A DNA stretch of 64,000 nt, from the NCBI GenBank assembly GCA_036337035.1, contig JAYZFC010000006.1, positions 20,296-84,295 of the forward strand, in the 5' to 3' direction. Below are positions 52,122 to 60,853 of the stretch, in pieces. The first letter of the stretch is position 1. The number at the start of each line of letters is the position of its first letter. The notes beneath the pieces were generated by a model. That model saw only the letters and a program-made list of their open reading frames with translations, was not told where the DNA came from and made no database searches. The position numbers were made by a program, and so were the translations under genes. This DNA is from TMED78 sp036337035 (GTDB taxonomy: Bacteria; Pseudomonadota; Gammaproteobacteria; Steroidobacterales; Rariloculaceae).

Positions 52122-54533
52122 CTAAATGTCTATATTAATAGCTGATAAAGCCTTTTCTTCTATAAACTCTCTTCTAGGTTCGACCTGGTCCCCCATTAAA
52201 GTTTCAAATAAGTTATCTGCCTCCTGGGCCTCACCAAGCTCGACTTTTAACAAACGTCTTGTTTCTGGATTAACTGTAGTTTCCCATAGCTGATCCGGGT
52301 TCATTTCTCCTAGCCCCTTGTATCTTTGTATATTTTGACCCTGCTTTGCTTTGCTCATAAGCCAGTCTACAGCTTCAGTAAAACAACCTACATCTTGCTG
52401 GTCTTCGCCTCGTTTGACATAAGCCCCTTTCTCAGCAAGTCCATTTAGCAGCTTCCCTACAGAAACAATTTCAGTATATTCTGGAGAGCGAAAAAAGCTT
52501 TTGTGGATTAGCCTATTCTGCTCTGAGCCATGATATATTTTTTTAATAGAAATATGGTCTGAGGCTTCCGATTCTGATTCATTTTGCTCAACTATATAGT
52601 CGTCACTAATACTATTGCTTTTTAACTTTTTTTCAAGATCCTTGCACCAGCTAGAGAAAAGCTTCTTATCGTTAATAATTTTTTGGGTAACTTCTGGTAA
52701 CCACATCATGTTTTGCAAAACATTTTCATCGTATCGCCTTCCCCATTTATATATTATTTCTTTTATTTTGAGATATTGAAATGAAATCTCCTCAAGGGGC
52801 TTGCCCTTTATTGGTGGTGCTTTTGGATTAGAATAAAATGCTGCATTATCTACAGCGCTAGCCAAGGTGAGTGAGTTCAGCTCATCATCATCTTTGACAT
52901 ATTGCTCCTGTTTGCCCTTTTTAAGTTTATATAACGGCGGTTGAGCAATATAAATATAGCCCTCCTTAATTAACTCTCTCAGTTCTTTCTGATAGAACAA
53001 TGTAAGGAGAAGCGTCCTAATGTGAGATCCATCTACATCAGCATCTGTCATAATTATAATTTTGTGATACCGCAGCTTTTCTTTATCATACTCATCTCCT
53101 ATCCCGCAGCCAAGTGCCGTAATCAATGTTGCTATCTCTGCTGATTGAAGCATTTTATCAAGCCTAGCTTTTTGAACATTGAGTATTTTTCCCTTCAGGG
53201 GAAGAACAGCTTGAGTTTTTCTATCACGCCCTTGTTTAGCAGAACCTCCAGCTGAGTCCCCCTCTACCAGAAAAATCTCAGAAAGAGCCGGGTCTTTTTC
53301 TTGGCAATCGGCTAGCTTCCCTGGTAAGCCAGCTAAGTCTAATGCCCCCTTTCTTCTTGTTAGCTCCCTAGCCTTTCTAGCAGCCTCTCTTGCTCTTGCT
53401 GCATCAATAATCTTAGAAACAATTTGTTTAGCCTCGGCTGGATGCTCTAACAAAAACTCTTCTAGCTTTGATCCTACTGCAGACTCAACGGCAGACTTAA
53501 CTTCTGAAGAAACAAGCTTATCCTTTGTTTGTGAAGAAAACTTTGGATCAGGGAGCTTAACTGAAAGAACAGCTGTTAGCCCTTCTCTTGCATCATCTCC
53601 AGTTGTATTAATTTTTTCTTTTTTTCCTATACCCTCTTTATCAATATAGGCATTCAAGGTACGAGTAAGAGCGCCTCTAAATCCTGCTAAATGAGTTCCG
53701 CCATCTCGCTGGGGAATATTATTTGTATAGCAAAAGACACTGTCCTGATAGCCATCGTTCCATTGCAAGGAAACTTCAACTAGCATATCATGCTGCTTTT
53801 CTTGGAAATGTAAAATAGATTGATGCAGGGGGGTTTTATTCCTATTAAGATGCTTAACAAAAGCTGATATGCCTCCTTCATAAGCAAACTCATCTGTCCT
53901 CTTATCTCTTTGATCTGTAAGACAAATTTTTACGCCTGAATTAAGAAAAGATAGCTCTCGTAGTCTTTTGGCTAGCAAATCATAATTAAATTCTATATTC
54001 GAAAAAATAGATGATGAGGGCTTAAAATGAATATCTGTTCCTGTGTCTTTTGCTGTTCCAGTTTCAGACAATGGAGAAACAGGATCTCCCATTTTATATT
54101 CTTGTTCGAATAGCTTGCCGTCTCTCTTGATGCTCAGGCTTAGGCTTTCAGATAAGGCATTTACTACTGAAACTCCAACCCCATGTAGCCCTCCTGAAAC
54201 CTTATAAGAATCATCATCAAATTTGCCGCCTGCATGAAGAACAGTCATGATCACTTCAGCAGCAGAAACTCCTTCATCAGGATGAATATCAACTGGTATT
54301 CCTCTTCCATCATCTGAAACTGTAATCGACTCATCGGCATGAATAACTACTGAAACTTCAGAACAATGGCCTGCAAGAGCTTCGTCAATTGAATTATCAA
54401 CTACTTCAAATACCATATGATGAAGGCCAGATCCATCATCCGTATCTCCAATGTACATTCCAGGCCTTTTTCTGACTGCTTCAAGGCCCTTAAGGACCTT
54501 AATATTGCTGGAATCATAATCTTTATTAGCCAT
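52122..54533 (-). CDS. gyrB: DNA gyrase subunit B
   Basis: ATPase subunit of the type II topoisomerase that introduces negative supercoils. The 803-residue product has the GHKL ATP site (EVVDNSIDEAL, DGRGIPVD, GGLHGVGVSVVNAL). The TOPRIM domain has EGDSAGGSAKQGRDR and DADVDGSHIRTLLL. An insert of about 170 residues is present, as in other gammaproteobacterial GyrB (804 in E. coli), followed by the C-terminal QRYKGLGEMNPDQLW. It has its own 261-base upstream gap. Confidence 0.97.
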   Translation of the reverse strand: MANKDYDSSNIKVLKGLEAVRKRPGMYIGDTDDGSGLHHMVFEVVDNSIDEALAGHCSEVSVVIHADESITVSDDGRGIPVDIHPDEGVSAAEVIMTVLHAGGKFDDDSYKVSGGLHGVGVSVVNALSESLSLSIKRDGKLFEQEYKMGDPVSPLSETGTAKDTGTDIHFKPSSSIFSNIEFNYDLLAKRLRELSFLNSGVKICLTDQRDKRTDEFAYEGGISAFVKHLNRNKTPLHQSILHFQEKQHDMLVEVSLQWNDGYQDSVFCYTNNIPQRDGGTHLAGFRGALTRTLNAYIDKEGIGKKEKINTTGDDAREGLTAVLSVKLPDPKFSSQTKDKLVSSEVKSAVESAVGSKLEEFLLEHPAEAKQIVSKIIDAARAREAARKARELTRRKGALDLAGLPGKLADCQEKDPALSEIFLVEGDSAGGSAKQGRDRKTQAVLPLKGKILNVQKARLDKMLQSAEIATLITALGCGIGDEYDKEKLRYHKIIIMTDADVDGSHIRTLLLTLFYQKELRELIKEGYIYIAQPPLYKLKKGKQEQYVKDDDELNSLTLASAVDNAAFYSNPKAPPIKGKPLEEISFQYLKIKEIIYKWGRRYDENVLQNMMWLPEVTQKIINDKKLFSSWCKDLEKKLKSNSISDDYIVEQNESESEASDHISIKKIYHGSEQNRLIHKSFFRSPEYTEIVSVGKLLNGLAEKGAYVKRGEDQQDVGCFTEAVDWLMSKAKQGQNIQRYKGLGEMNPDQLWETTVNPETRRLLKVELGEAQEADNLFETLMGDQVEPRREFIEEKALSAINIDI

Positions 54534-54559
54534 ATTTAAAACCTATTTATTATTCTATA

Positions 54560-54568
54560 ATTATAGCA
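54560..54568 (-). promoter_or_regulatory. Possible extended -10 promoter of gyrB
   Basis: On the minus strand TGCTATAAT is a perfect TGn-TATAAT element 26 bases before the gyrB ATG. No convincing -35 hexamer accompanies it, as is allowed for extended -10 promoters. The rest of the 54534-54794 gap holds a 6-bp stem (54724-54729 with 54742-54747) and no DnaA box. Confidence 0.45.
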
Positions 54569-54794
54569 ATTAAATAATATAAAATCATGAGAAAAATCAA
54601 TAAGTTCAATATTTCTTTGTAAGGATGAAGCTTAAGATATTTTTGATTTTAACTTCAAAAAATTATCATAATTTTTAAAGCCATATTTGCGGTGATCGTA
54701 ACTTATAAAGCTATAATTTTTACGGGCTTGACAAAATTAATAAGCCCAATTCTATTTAACCGGGATAAGTTAAAATATTATTAAAATCAATAAC

Positions 54795-55844
54795 TTATAT
54801 TATTCCTTGTTCCATGTGGAACATTGGATATTTTTGATTTTTTATAGGCAAGAAATGCTTAGATAACCCTGTAATAAAAATTTGTGATGTTATTGTTTCA
54901 AGCAACAAGAAAATTCTCTCTAGAGTTCCTATGTCTAGTTCTGCAGCAAGATCATCTATTAAAAGTAGACTATATTTTTGTTTTTCTTTTGGAAGCGACA
55001 TTACTTGTGCTAAAACTAATCCTATAGTAATGAGTTTTTGCTGGCCTCTGGAAATCACTTCTTTTGTGTTTCTTGAATCAAGCTGTATCATCAAATCTGC
55101 TCTGTGAGGACCCAGAGAAGAAACACCCATCATTACATCTTTTTTTTCTGATAAATCAACAGCCTCTTCAAAACTTATATTGTCATCCCATCCTTGGTGA
55201 TAAGAAATTCCTATCTTTTTTTTAATTAGGCCTTCATCTATCTTATCTATTTGATTAATAATGCCTTTTATATATTTTTTTCGGGATTGATTAACCTTTT
55301 CTCCTGCAGCTATATATGCTTCATTCCATATCTTGAAATTCTCCTTTCTTTTTATAGCAGCATTTCTCTGACTTAAAACCCTTCTATATTCTTTCCAATA
55401 AACCAAATAGTCTGGTTCCACGTGAAACACACCCAAATCTAAAAACTGCCTTCGAGTGGTTGGGCCACCTTCAATCAAAAACTGACTGTTTGGATCTAAA
55501 ACATATACAGGCAAAAACAGCGCCATCTCTAAGGGCTTTATTTTTACGTTACCGTCAATTTGACGTCTAATGCCTTCTTCTGAAAAACTGGCGCCCAAAG
55601 AAGAGTCTGATCTTGATTTATATATAGAAGAAAAAATAGAAAAACCCTTCTCCCCGTATTTAATCAGCTTTCTTGCCTGCCTCGTTCTAAATGACCTTCC
55701 TCTTCCGAGAAAATATATCGACTCCAAAAAGCTAGTTTTGCCGGAACCATTATCTCCGAAAAATAAATTTACATTGGGATCTAGATCTAAAGAAACATCT
55801 CCTAGACACCTAAAGTTCCTAATTCGTATATGCTGTAGGGACAA
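54795..55844 (-). CDS. recF: DNA replication and repair protein RecF
   Basis: SMC-like ATPase that helps RecOR load RecA at gaps. The 349-residue product has IRIRNFRCL, Walker A FGDNGSGKTSFLE, the signature ISRGQQKLI and Walker B LLLIDDLAAELD. It lies in dnaA-dnaN-recF-gyrB order. Two parS-like palindromes are embedded in its coding sequence, encoding VFHVEP and MFHMEQ. The start is ATG at 55844, 17 bases after dnaN. Confidence 0.96.
   Translation of the reverse strand: MSLQHIRIRNFRCLGDVSLDLDPNVNLFFGDNGSGKTSFLESIYFLGRGRSFRTRQARKLIKYGEKGFSIFSSIYKSRSDSSLGASFSEEGIRRQIDGNVKIKPLEMALFLPVYVLDPNSQFLIEGGPTTRRQFLDLGVFHVEPDYLVYWKEYRRVLSQRNAAIKRKENFKIWNEAYIAAGEKVNQSRKKYIKGIINQIDKIDEGLIKKKIGISYHQGWDDNISFEEAVDLSEKKDVMMGVSSLGPHRADLMIQLDSRNTKEVISRGQQKLITIGLVLAQVMSLPKEKQKYSLLLIDDLAAELDIGTLERIFLLLETITSQIFITGLSKHFLPIKNQKYPMFHMEQGII
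54808..54823. other. parS-like site in the 3' end of recF
   Basis: TGTTCCATGTGGAACA differs from the ParB site consensus TGTTTCACGTGAAACA at three positions. It resembles variant parS sites of Pseudomonas (TGTTCCACGTGGAACx) except for the central CG. It encodes the FHMEQ end of RecF. Confidence 0.5.
55414..55429. other. parS-like site within recF
   Basis: GGTTCCACGTGAAACA matches the consensus TGTTTCACGTGAAACA at 14 of 16 positions, with an intact centre CACGTG and right arm. It lies about 600 bases from the other site and close to dnaA, where chromosomal parS sites are normally found. Confidence 0.7.
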
Positions 55845-55861
55845 ACTATAGAATAAAAAAA

Positions 55862-56962
55862 CTATAAACGCATAGGCATAACAACAAACTTATAATTCTT
55901 GTTACCCTCTGCTCTAATAAGACAGCTTGAATTGCTATCTCCCAGCGAAACCTCTACTCCATCCTCATCAACCGCTCCTAGAGCCTCTAGAAGATAATTA
56001 ACATTAAAGCCTATTTCTGTATCCTCTCCTTCATATTTAAGCTTTATGGTTTCTTCTGCCTCCTCTTGGTCGGGGTTGTTTGCTTCAATTCTCAACAAAC
56101 CAGAAGAAAGATTAAGACGAACCCCTCTATACTTTTCATTAGAAAGAATTGCTACTCTCTGCAGTGCGTCTTTTAAGGTGTCTCTAGATGAAACTAATAT
56201 ATTGTTGGCGTCAGATGGAATAACTTTTTGATAATCAGGAAACTGTCCATCAATTAATTTTGATGTAAAACGAAGATTCTTAAAACTAACTCTTATATGG
56301 TTTTTCCCTACCTCTAAATCTATCTTTTCTTCGTTGTCTAGTATCTTGTGTAGCTCCAGGACACCCTTTCTTGGTATTATAACCTTTTGATTTTCATAGT
56401 TTTTTTCTGAAAGTGCTAGCTCACTTACCGCCAACCTATGTCCGTCTGTTGCTACAGCTCTTAGTGAGTCTGGGCATACCTCTAGAAGCAATCCGTTAAG
56501 GTAAAAGCGGACATCCTGTTGGGCCATAGAAAACATTGTTTTTTCTAAGAGCACATCTTTGAACTCGCCTGAGTTGATCGAGATCGCTTGCTTACTATCC
56601 ATCTCTTCTATCAATGGAAAATCAGCTGCGTCTAAAATAGATAGAGTAAATTTGCTACGCTTTGTTTTAACTATTAGTTTGTCCTTTTCTAATACTAGCT
56701 CAATATCTGAATCTTCAGGAAGCGCTCGACAAATATCATAAAATTTCCTTCCAGGTACAGTTATTTGTCCATCTGATGCATCATTAATAGCTAGACTTGT
56801 TCTGAGCTCTACTTCAAGATCAGTCGCTGTAATGGTTAAATTATCTCCAGAAACAGAAAGCAAAACATTACTTAAAATAGGCATTGACTGCTTCCTTTCC
56901 ACAACACCCATAACTGATTGAAGGGGTTTTATAAGCTGTTTTTTTGAAGTTTTAAATTTCAT
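55862..56962 (-). CDS. dnaN: DNA polymerase III beta subunit (sliding clamp)
   Basis: Ring-shaped processivity factor. The 366-residue product equals the E. coli length. It begins MKFKTSKKQLIKPLQSVMGVVERK and contains ATDLEVEL, AVATDGHRLA and the C-terminal FVVMPMRL. It lies 181 bases after dnaA; that gap is extremely AT-rich but has no DnaA box. Confidence 0.97.
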   Translation of the reverse strand: MKFKTSKKQLIKPLQSVMGVVERKQSMPILSNVLLSVSGDNLTITATDLEVELRTSLAINDASDGQITVPGRKFYDICRALPEDSDIELVLEKDKLIVKTKRSKFTLSILDAADFPLIEEMDSKQAISINSGEFKDVLLEKTMFSMAQQDVRFYLNGLLLEVCPDSLRAVATDGHRLAVSELALSEKNYENQKVIIPRKGVLELHKILDNEEKIDLEVGKNHIRVSFKNLRFTSKLIDGQFPDYQKVIPSDANNILVSSRDTLKDALQRVAILSNEKYRGVRLNLSSGLLRIEANNPDQEEAEETIKLKYEGEDTEIGFNVNYLLEALGAVDEDGVEVSLGDSNSSCLIRAEGNKNYKFVVMPMRL

Positions 56963-57143
56963 AATTATAATATTATATATAAATTATTATTATTATTACA
57001 TAATTAAAACAAATAGGATAACATGTTTTTTATATTAAAAATCATATATTTATAAGATGTCTAACAATGTTGATTGATTGGAAAATAACTGTTATTAAGT
57101 TGTTGCTAATTAATGAAAATAGTTTTATTAACAGGATATAGAA

Positions 57144-58481
57144 TTAATTAGTTAGGGTTCTCAACAGAATATTATAATCCTCTCCAACCTTAGAGTCTTC
57201 TTCCTTTAGCTCCTTTATCCTTTTGCAAGCATGTAAAACAGTCGTGTGGTCCCTACCACCAAACGCATCTCCTATTTCAGGAAGGCTGTGTCTTGTTAGC
57301 TCCTTAGATAGCGCCATAGCGATTTGTCTTGGTCTGGCTATTGAGCGGTTTCTCCTTTTGGAGTGAAGGTCAGCTACCCTAACCTTGAAATGTTCGGCAA
57401 CAACTTTCTGAATGTTTTCTATTGATACTAGTCTGGCTTGCAAGGCAAGCAGATCTTTAAGCGCTTCTTTGCAAAAGTCTATATTAATTGGTTTACCAGT
57501 AAATCGAGAGTTAGCTATCACCCTTCTAAGCGCCCCTTCAAGCTCTCTCACATTCGAGCGAATTCTTTGAGCAATAAAGAAAGCTACATCGTGCGGAAGG
57601 TTGAAGCCCTCATTCTGTGCTTTACTAATTAAAATGGCTACAGAGGTTTCTAACTCAGGAGGTTCTATTGACACAGTTAAACCCCAACCAAATCTAGATT
57701 TTAGCCGCTCTTCTAGCCCTTCAACTTCTTTAGGGTATCTATCACAGGTAAGAATGATTTGCTGTTGTCCCTCTAAAAGCGCATTGAAAGTATGAAAAAA
57801 CTCTTCCTGTGATCTTTCTTTGTTAGCAAAAAATTGTATGTCATCGATTAAAAGGGCATCTAGCGATCTATAAGTTCTTTTGAATTCAGAAATTGTATTG
57901 TGTTGTAGGCCCCTAACCATATCACCAACGAATTTTTCAGAATGAATATAGGCAACTTTTGCCTTAGGTTTTTGGTTTAAAATAGCATTTCCTATAGCGT
58001 GCATTAAGTGAGTTTTACCTAGACCAACCCCACCATAAATAAACAAAGGGTTGTAAGCTAAGCCAGGATTTTGTCCTACTTGGTATGCAGCAGCCTTAGC
58101 CAATTGGTTGCTTTTACCCTCTACAAATGTTTCGAAAGTAAAGCTAGAATTTAATCTACCACCAAGCTGCTCTTCAAAAATATTTTTTGAGGGCTTAGCA
58201 GAAACGCCTTTTCCAACAGCCAAAGGAGGAAGCTTATCACCAATTTCTAGTCTTACCTCTAATGGGGAAACGGCTTCATTAATGACATCTAGGCAGTTTT
58301 TCTCAATCCAGTTTACAACAAATAAGTTTGGCGCAAATAGGCGCAATTTGCCATTTTCTTCTATAGGTTGTAAAGGCTTTATCCAGGTCTGAATTTGCTC
58401 TTCAGTAAGAGTTTTGTTGAGCGCTTCAACACAATTATTCCAGAGAAAAGATTCTAGAGCCGGGTTTATTGTCACGGACAT
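57144..58481 (-). CDS. dnaA: Chromosomal replication initiator DnaA
   Basis: AAA+ initiator of replication. The 445-residue product has domain I (WIKPLQPI), a short linker, Walker A GGVGLGKTH (residues 150-158), Walker B ALLIDDIQFF, and the C-terminal DnaA-box-binding helix-turn-helix with GGRDHTTVLHACKRI. AAGGA directly touches the ATG at 58481, leaving no spacer. A GTG two codons downstream (58475) would have six bases, so the true start may be there. No DnaA box is visible in the region upstream, so DnaA autoregulation is not apparent. Confidence 0.97.
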   Translation of the reverse strand: MSVTINPALESFLWNNCVEALNKTLTEEQIQTWIKPLQPIEENGKLRLFAPNLFVVNWIEKNCLDVINEAVSPLEVRLEIGDKLPPLAVGKGVSAKPSKNIFEEQLGGRLNSSFTFETFVEGKSNQLAKAAAYQVGQNPGLAYNPLFIYGGVGLGKTHLMHAIGNAILNQKPKAKVAYIHSEKFVGDMVRGLQHNTISEFKRTYRSLDALLIDDIQFFANKERSQEEFFHTFNALLEGQQQIILTCDRYPKEVEGLEERLKSRFGWGLTVSIEPPELETSVAILISKAQNEGFNLPHDVAFFIAQRIRSNVRELEGALRRVIANSRFTGKPINIDFCKEALKDLLALQARLVSIENIQKVVAEHFKVRVADLHSKRRNRSIARPRQIAMALSKELTRHSLPEIGDAFGGRDHTTVLHACKRIKELKEEDSKVGEDYNILLRTLTN

Positions 58482-58557
58482 TCCTTTTTTATATCGAACA
58501 AAAAAAAATTATATTATTAAAACTGAGAAACCAAACTATATCCGATTACCACATTAG

Positions 58558-58586
58558 TTGACAGAAGTTTCTCTCAGGCGTAGAGT
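58558..58586 (+). promoter_or_regulatory. Promoter of rpmH-rnpA
   Basis: TTGACA (58558-58563), then 17 bases, then TAGAGT (58581-58586) form a good sigma-70 promoter on the plus strand. It gives a leader of about 70 bases before rpmH. The same 181-base gap must contain the divergent dnaA promoter. Confidence 0.65.
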
Positions 58587-58662
58587 CGCGTTGATTCTTA
58601 CAACTTCTCATCCTGTTGTTTTAAATAGAGATTTGTATATTAAAAAAAGGTTAATATAAAAA

Positions 58663-58797
58663 ATGAAAAGAACGTTTCAACCAAGTAATTTAAAAAGAAA
58701 AAGAACTCATGGGTTTAGATCGCGCATGTCTACTAAAAATGGAAGATTAGTTATTAACAGAAGGCGTGCAAAAGGCAGAGAAAGGCTTTCGCCTTAA
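58663..58797 (+). CDS. rpmH: 50S ribosomal protein L34
   Basis: The 44-residue, very basic product begins MKRTFQPSNLKRKRTHGFR and ends RRRAKGRERLSP, the full L34 pattern. It is divergent from dnaA and is followed by rnpA after 17 bases, the standard bacterial order around dnaA. Confidence 0.98.
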   Translation: MKRTFQPSNLKRKRTHGFRSRMSTKNGRLVINRRRAKGRERLSP

Positions 58798-58814
58798 AAA
58801 ATTTTTCGGCCTAG

Positions 58815-59159
58815 ATGTTATTAGAAAATCGCTTTAAGTTCTCCAAAGCCATGAGGATAAGTAAAAAAGAAGAGTTTTCATTTGTTTTTGCATCACCGAG
58901 TCGATCCAATGATAAATTTTTTTCTGTATTATCAAGAAAAAATAATTTAAATCTGCCAAGGCTTGGGTTATCAATCTCAAAAAAAGTAGCTAATTTAGCT
59001 GTAGATAGGAATAGGATAAAACGATTAGCAAGAAGCGTATTTATTAATCAAACAGATCTAGAAAACTATGATTTTGTTATTATGGCTAAGAAGGCTGCCG
59101 CACAAGAACAGAATAAAGTTCTGCGCGATAGTTTAGAAAAACACTTTAAGAGGATATAG
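58815..59159 (+). CDS. rnpA: Ribonuclease P protein component
   Basis: Protein subunit of RNase P, which matures tRNA 5' ends. The 114-residue product has RISKKEEFSFVF, PRLGLSISKKVANLAVDRNRIKRLAR with the RNR motif, and DFVIMAKKAA. It normally precedes yidD; here yidC follows after 13 bases and yidD is missing. Confidence 0.95.
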   Translation: MLLENRFKFSKAMRISKKEEFSFVFASPSRSNDKFFSVLSRKNNLNLPRLGLSISKKVANLAVDRNRIKRLARSVFINQTDLENYDFVIMAKKAAAQEQNKVLRDSLEKHFKRI

Positions 59160-59172
59160 GTTAAAATAATTT

Positions 59173-60825
59173 ATGGGAAATAGCGTCAGAGTTTTTTTGT
59201 GGATTAATTTCTTGGTTATGCTGTGGTTTACTTATACAGCTTGGATAAAAGATTATTCCTATAATCCTAATATTGTTTCTGAAGCGATCATAGATAAGGC
59301 TCCATTGGTAGAAACCAACGAGAGCCAGCCTTCTTTAGAGGCTAACTTTGATGCAGTAATGCCAGTTATTGAGTCTACAGCTATAACAGGATCAGTAGCG
59401 AGGCTCATACAAGTTAAGACCGACGTTCTAGATTTATCAATAGATCTAGATGGAGGAGATCTAGTTAGGTCTGATTTGCTACTCTACCCAATAAACAAAA
59501 ATGATCCAGATAATTTAATAAGACTTTTAGATCCTTCTTTTGAAAATAGATGGGTTTTTCAAACAGGACTTAGAGGGCTAGATCAAAATGCTCCTGAACC
59601 AAATCACTTATCAGCTTATCAATCATCAGATATGTTTTATGAGCTATCACCTCAAGAAGACGAAATAGTTGTTTCGTTAATGTGGGAAAGCGAAGACTTA
59701 TCATTAAGAGCATTCAAGACCTATACTTTTAGAAGGGGCCAATATTCTTTTGACCTAAGGCTGCACGTTGAAAATATTTCAGATCAGCCATGGTCAGGCG
59801 CTCCTTATGCCCAACAATATAGAAGGCACATTCCAGTCAGTCGATCATATACTTCCGTTGATTCTTATTCATTTAAAGGCCCTGTTATTTTTGATGGTGA
59901 GAGCTATGATAAAATTGATCCAGAGGATTTTATAGATGAGCCATTAAGAGAACAAATAATAGGAGGATGGCTGGCTAATATTCAACACCATTTTGTTGCT
60001 GCTATCATTCCGCCGCATTTAGATCAAGGCAGCTATCAGGGTGCGATGCGAGATGATAATTATTTGCTAACTATAATTAGCCCAATACAAGAAGCGCCTG
60101 CAGGCGGAGCTCTGGATTATAATTATAAATTTTTTGTTGGACCAAAATTACAGGATCAGCTATCAGAGACAGGTGATTCACTAGAGCTTACTGTTGATTA
60201 TGGAATGCTGACTTTTTTATCTCAGCCATTATTTTGGTTGTTGGATAAAATTCATTCCTATGTTGGTAATTGGGGCTGGGCCATAATAATTTTAACTTTT
60301 CTCATTAAATTAGTTTTTTATAAGCTAACAGCAGCTAGTGGGAGATCCATGGCAAAAATGAGAAAGATTTCGCCAAAGATGAAAGCAATACAAGAAAAGC
60401 ATAAAGATGATAGACAGGCATTAAGCCAGGCTATGATGGAAATTTATAAAAAGGAAAAGATAAATCCTGTAGCGGGCTGCTTGCCAATCTTAATACAAAT
60501 GCCTTTTTTCTTTGCTTTTTATTGGGTTCTGATTGAAAGCGTAGAAATTAGACAAGCAGCGTTTATGTTTTGGATAACAGACCTCTCTGTTAAGGATCCG
60601 TTTTTTGTGTTGCCTATTTTAATGGGTATCGCAATGCTTTTACAGACAAGGCTTAATCCAGCCCCACCAGACCCTATCCAAGCGAGAGTAATGCAAATTA
60701 TGCCGATTGCTTTTACAGGATTATTTGCATTTTTTCCTGCTGGCCTGGTGCTTTATTGGCTTACAAATACAATTCTTTCTATACTTCAGCAATGGAGAAT
60801 TAATAAAGTTATAGCGGCAGAATGA
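59173..60825 (+). CDS. yidC: Membrane protein insertase YidC
   Basis: Inserts and folds inner-membrane proteins, alone or with SecYEG. The 550-residue product has an N-terminal membrane segment and a periplasmic beta-domain (about residues 55-340). The conserved insertase core follows (NWGWAIIILTFLIKLVFY, MKAIQEKHKDDRQ, GCLPILIQMPFFFAFYWVL), ending with ALYW-like GLVLYWLTN. Length matches gammaproteobacterial YidC (548). No clear ribosome site precedes the ATG at 59173. Confidence 0.97.
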   Translation: MGNSVRVFLWINFLVMLWFTYTAWIKDYSYNPNIVSEAIIDKAPLVETNESQPSLEANFDAVMPVIESTAITGSVARLIQVKTDVLDLSIDLDGGDLVRSDLLLYPINKNDPDNLIRLLDPSFENRWVFQTGLRGLDQNAPEPNHLSAYQSSDMFYELSPQEDEIVVSLMWESEDLSLRAFKTYTFRRGQYSFDLRLHVENISDQPWSGAPYAQQYRRHIPVSRSYTSVDSYSFKGPVIFDGESYDKIDPEDFIDEPLREQIIGGWLANIQHHFVAAIIPPHLDQGSYQGAMRDDNYLLTIISPIQEAPAGGALDYNYKFFVGPKLQDQLSETGDSLELTVDYGMLTFLSQPLFWLLDKIHSYVGNWGWAIIILTFLIKLVFYKLTAASGRSMAKMRKISPKMKAIQEKHKDDRQALSQAMMEIYKKEKINPVAGCLPILIQMPFFFAFYWVLIESVEIRQAAFMFWITDLSVKDPFFVLPILMGIAMLLQTRLNPAPPDPIQARVMQIMPIAFTGLFAFFPAGLVLYWLTNTILSILQQWRINKVIAAE

Positions 60826-60853
60826 TTGATAGCTAGAGTATTTCTTAGATTAA

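Noticed and set aside
54724..54747. 6-bp stem GGGCTT/AAGCCC as recF terminator
   Set aside because: The 12-base loop is large, and no clean T-run follows on the minus strand; too weak to call.
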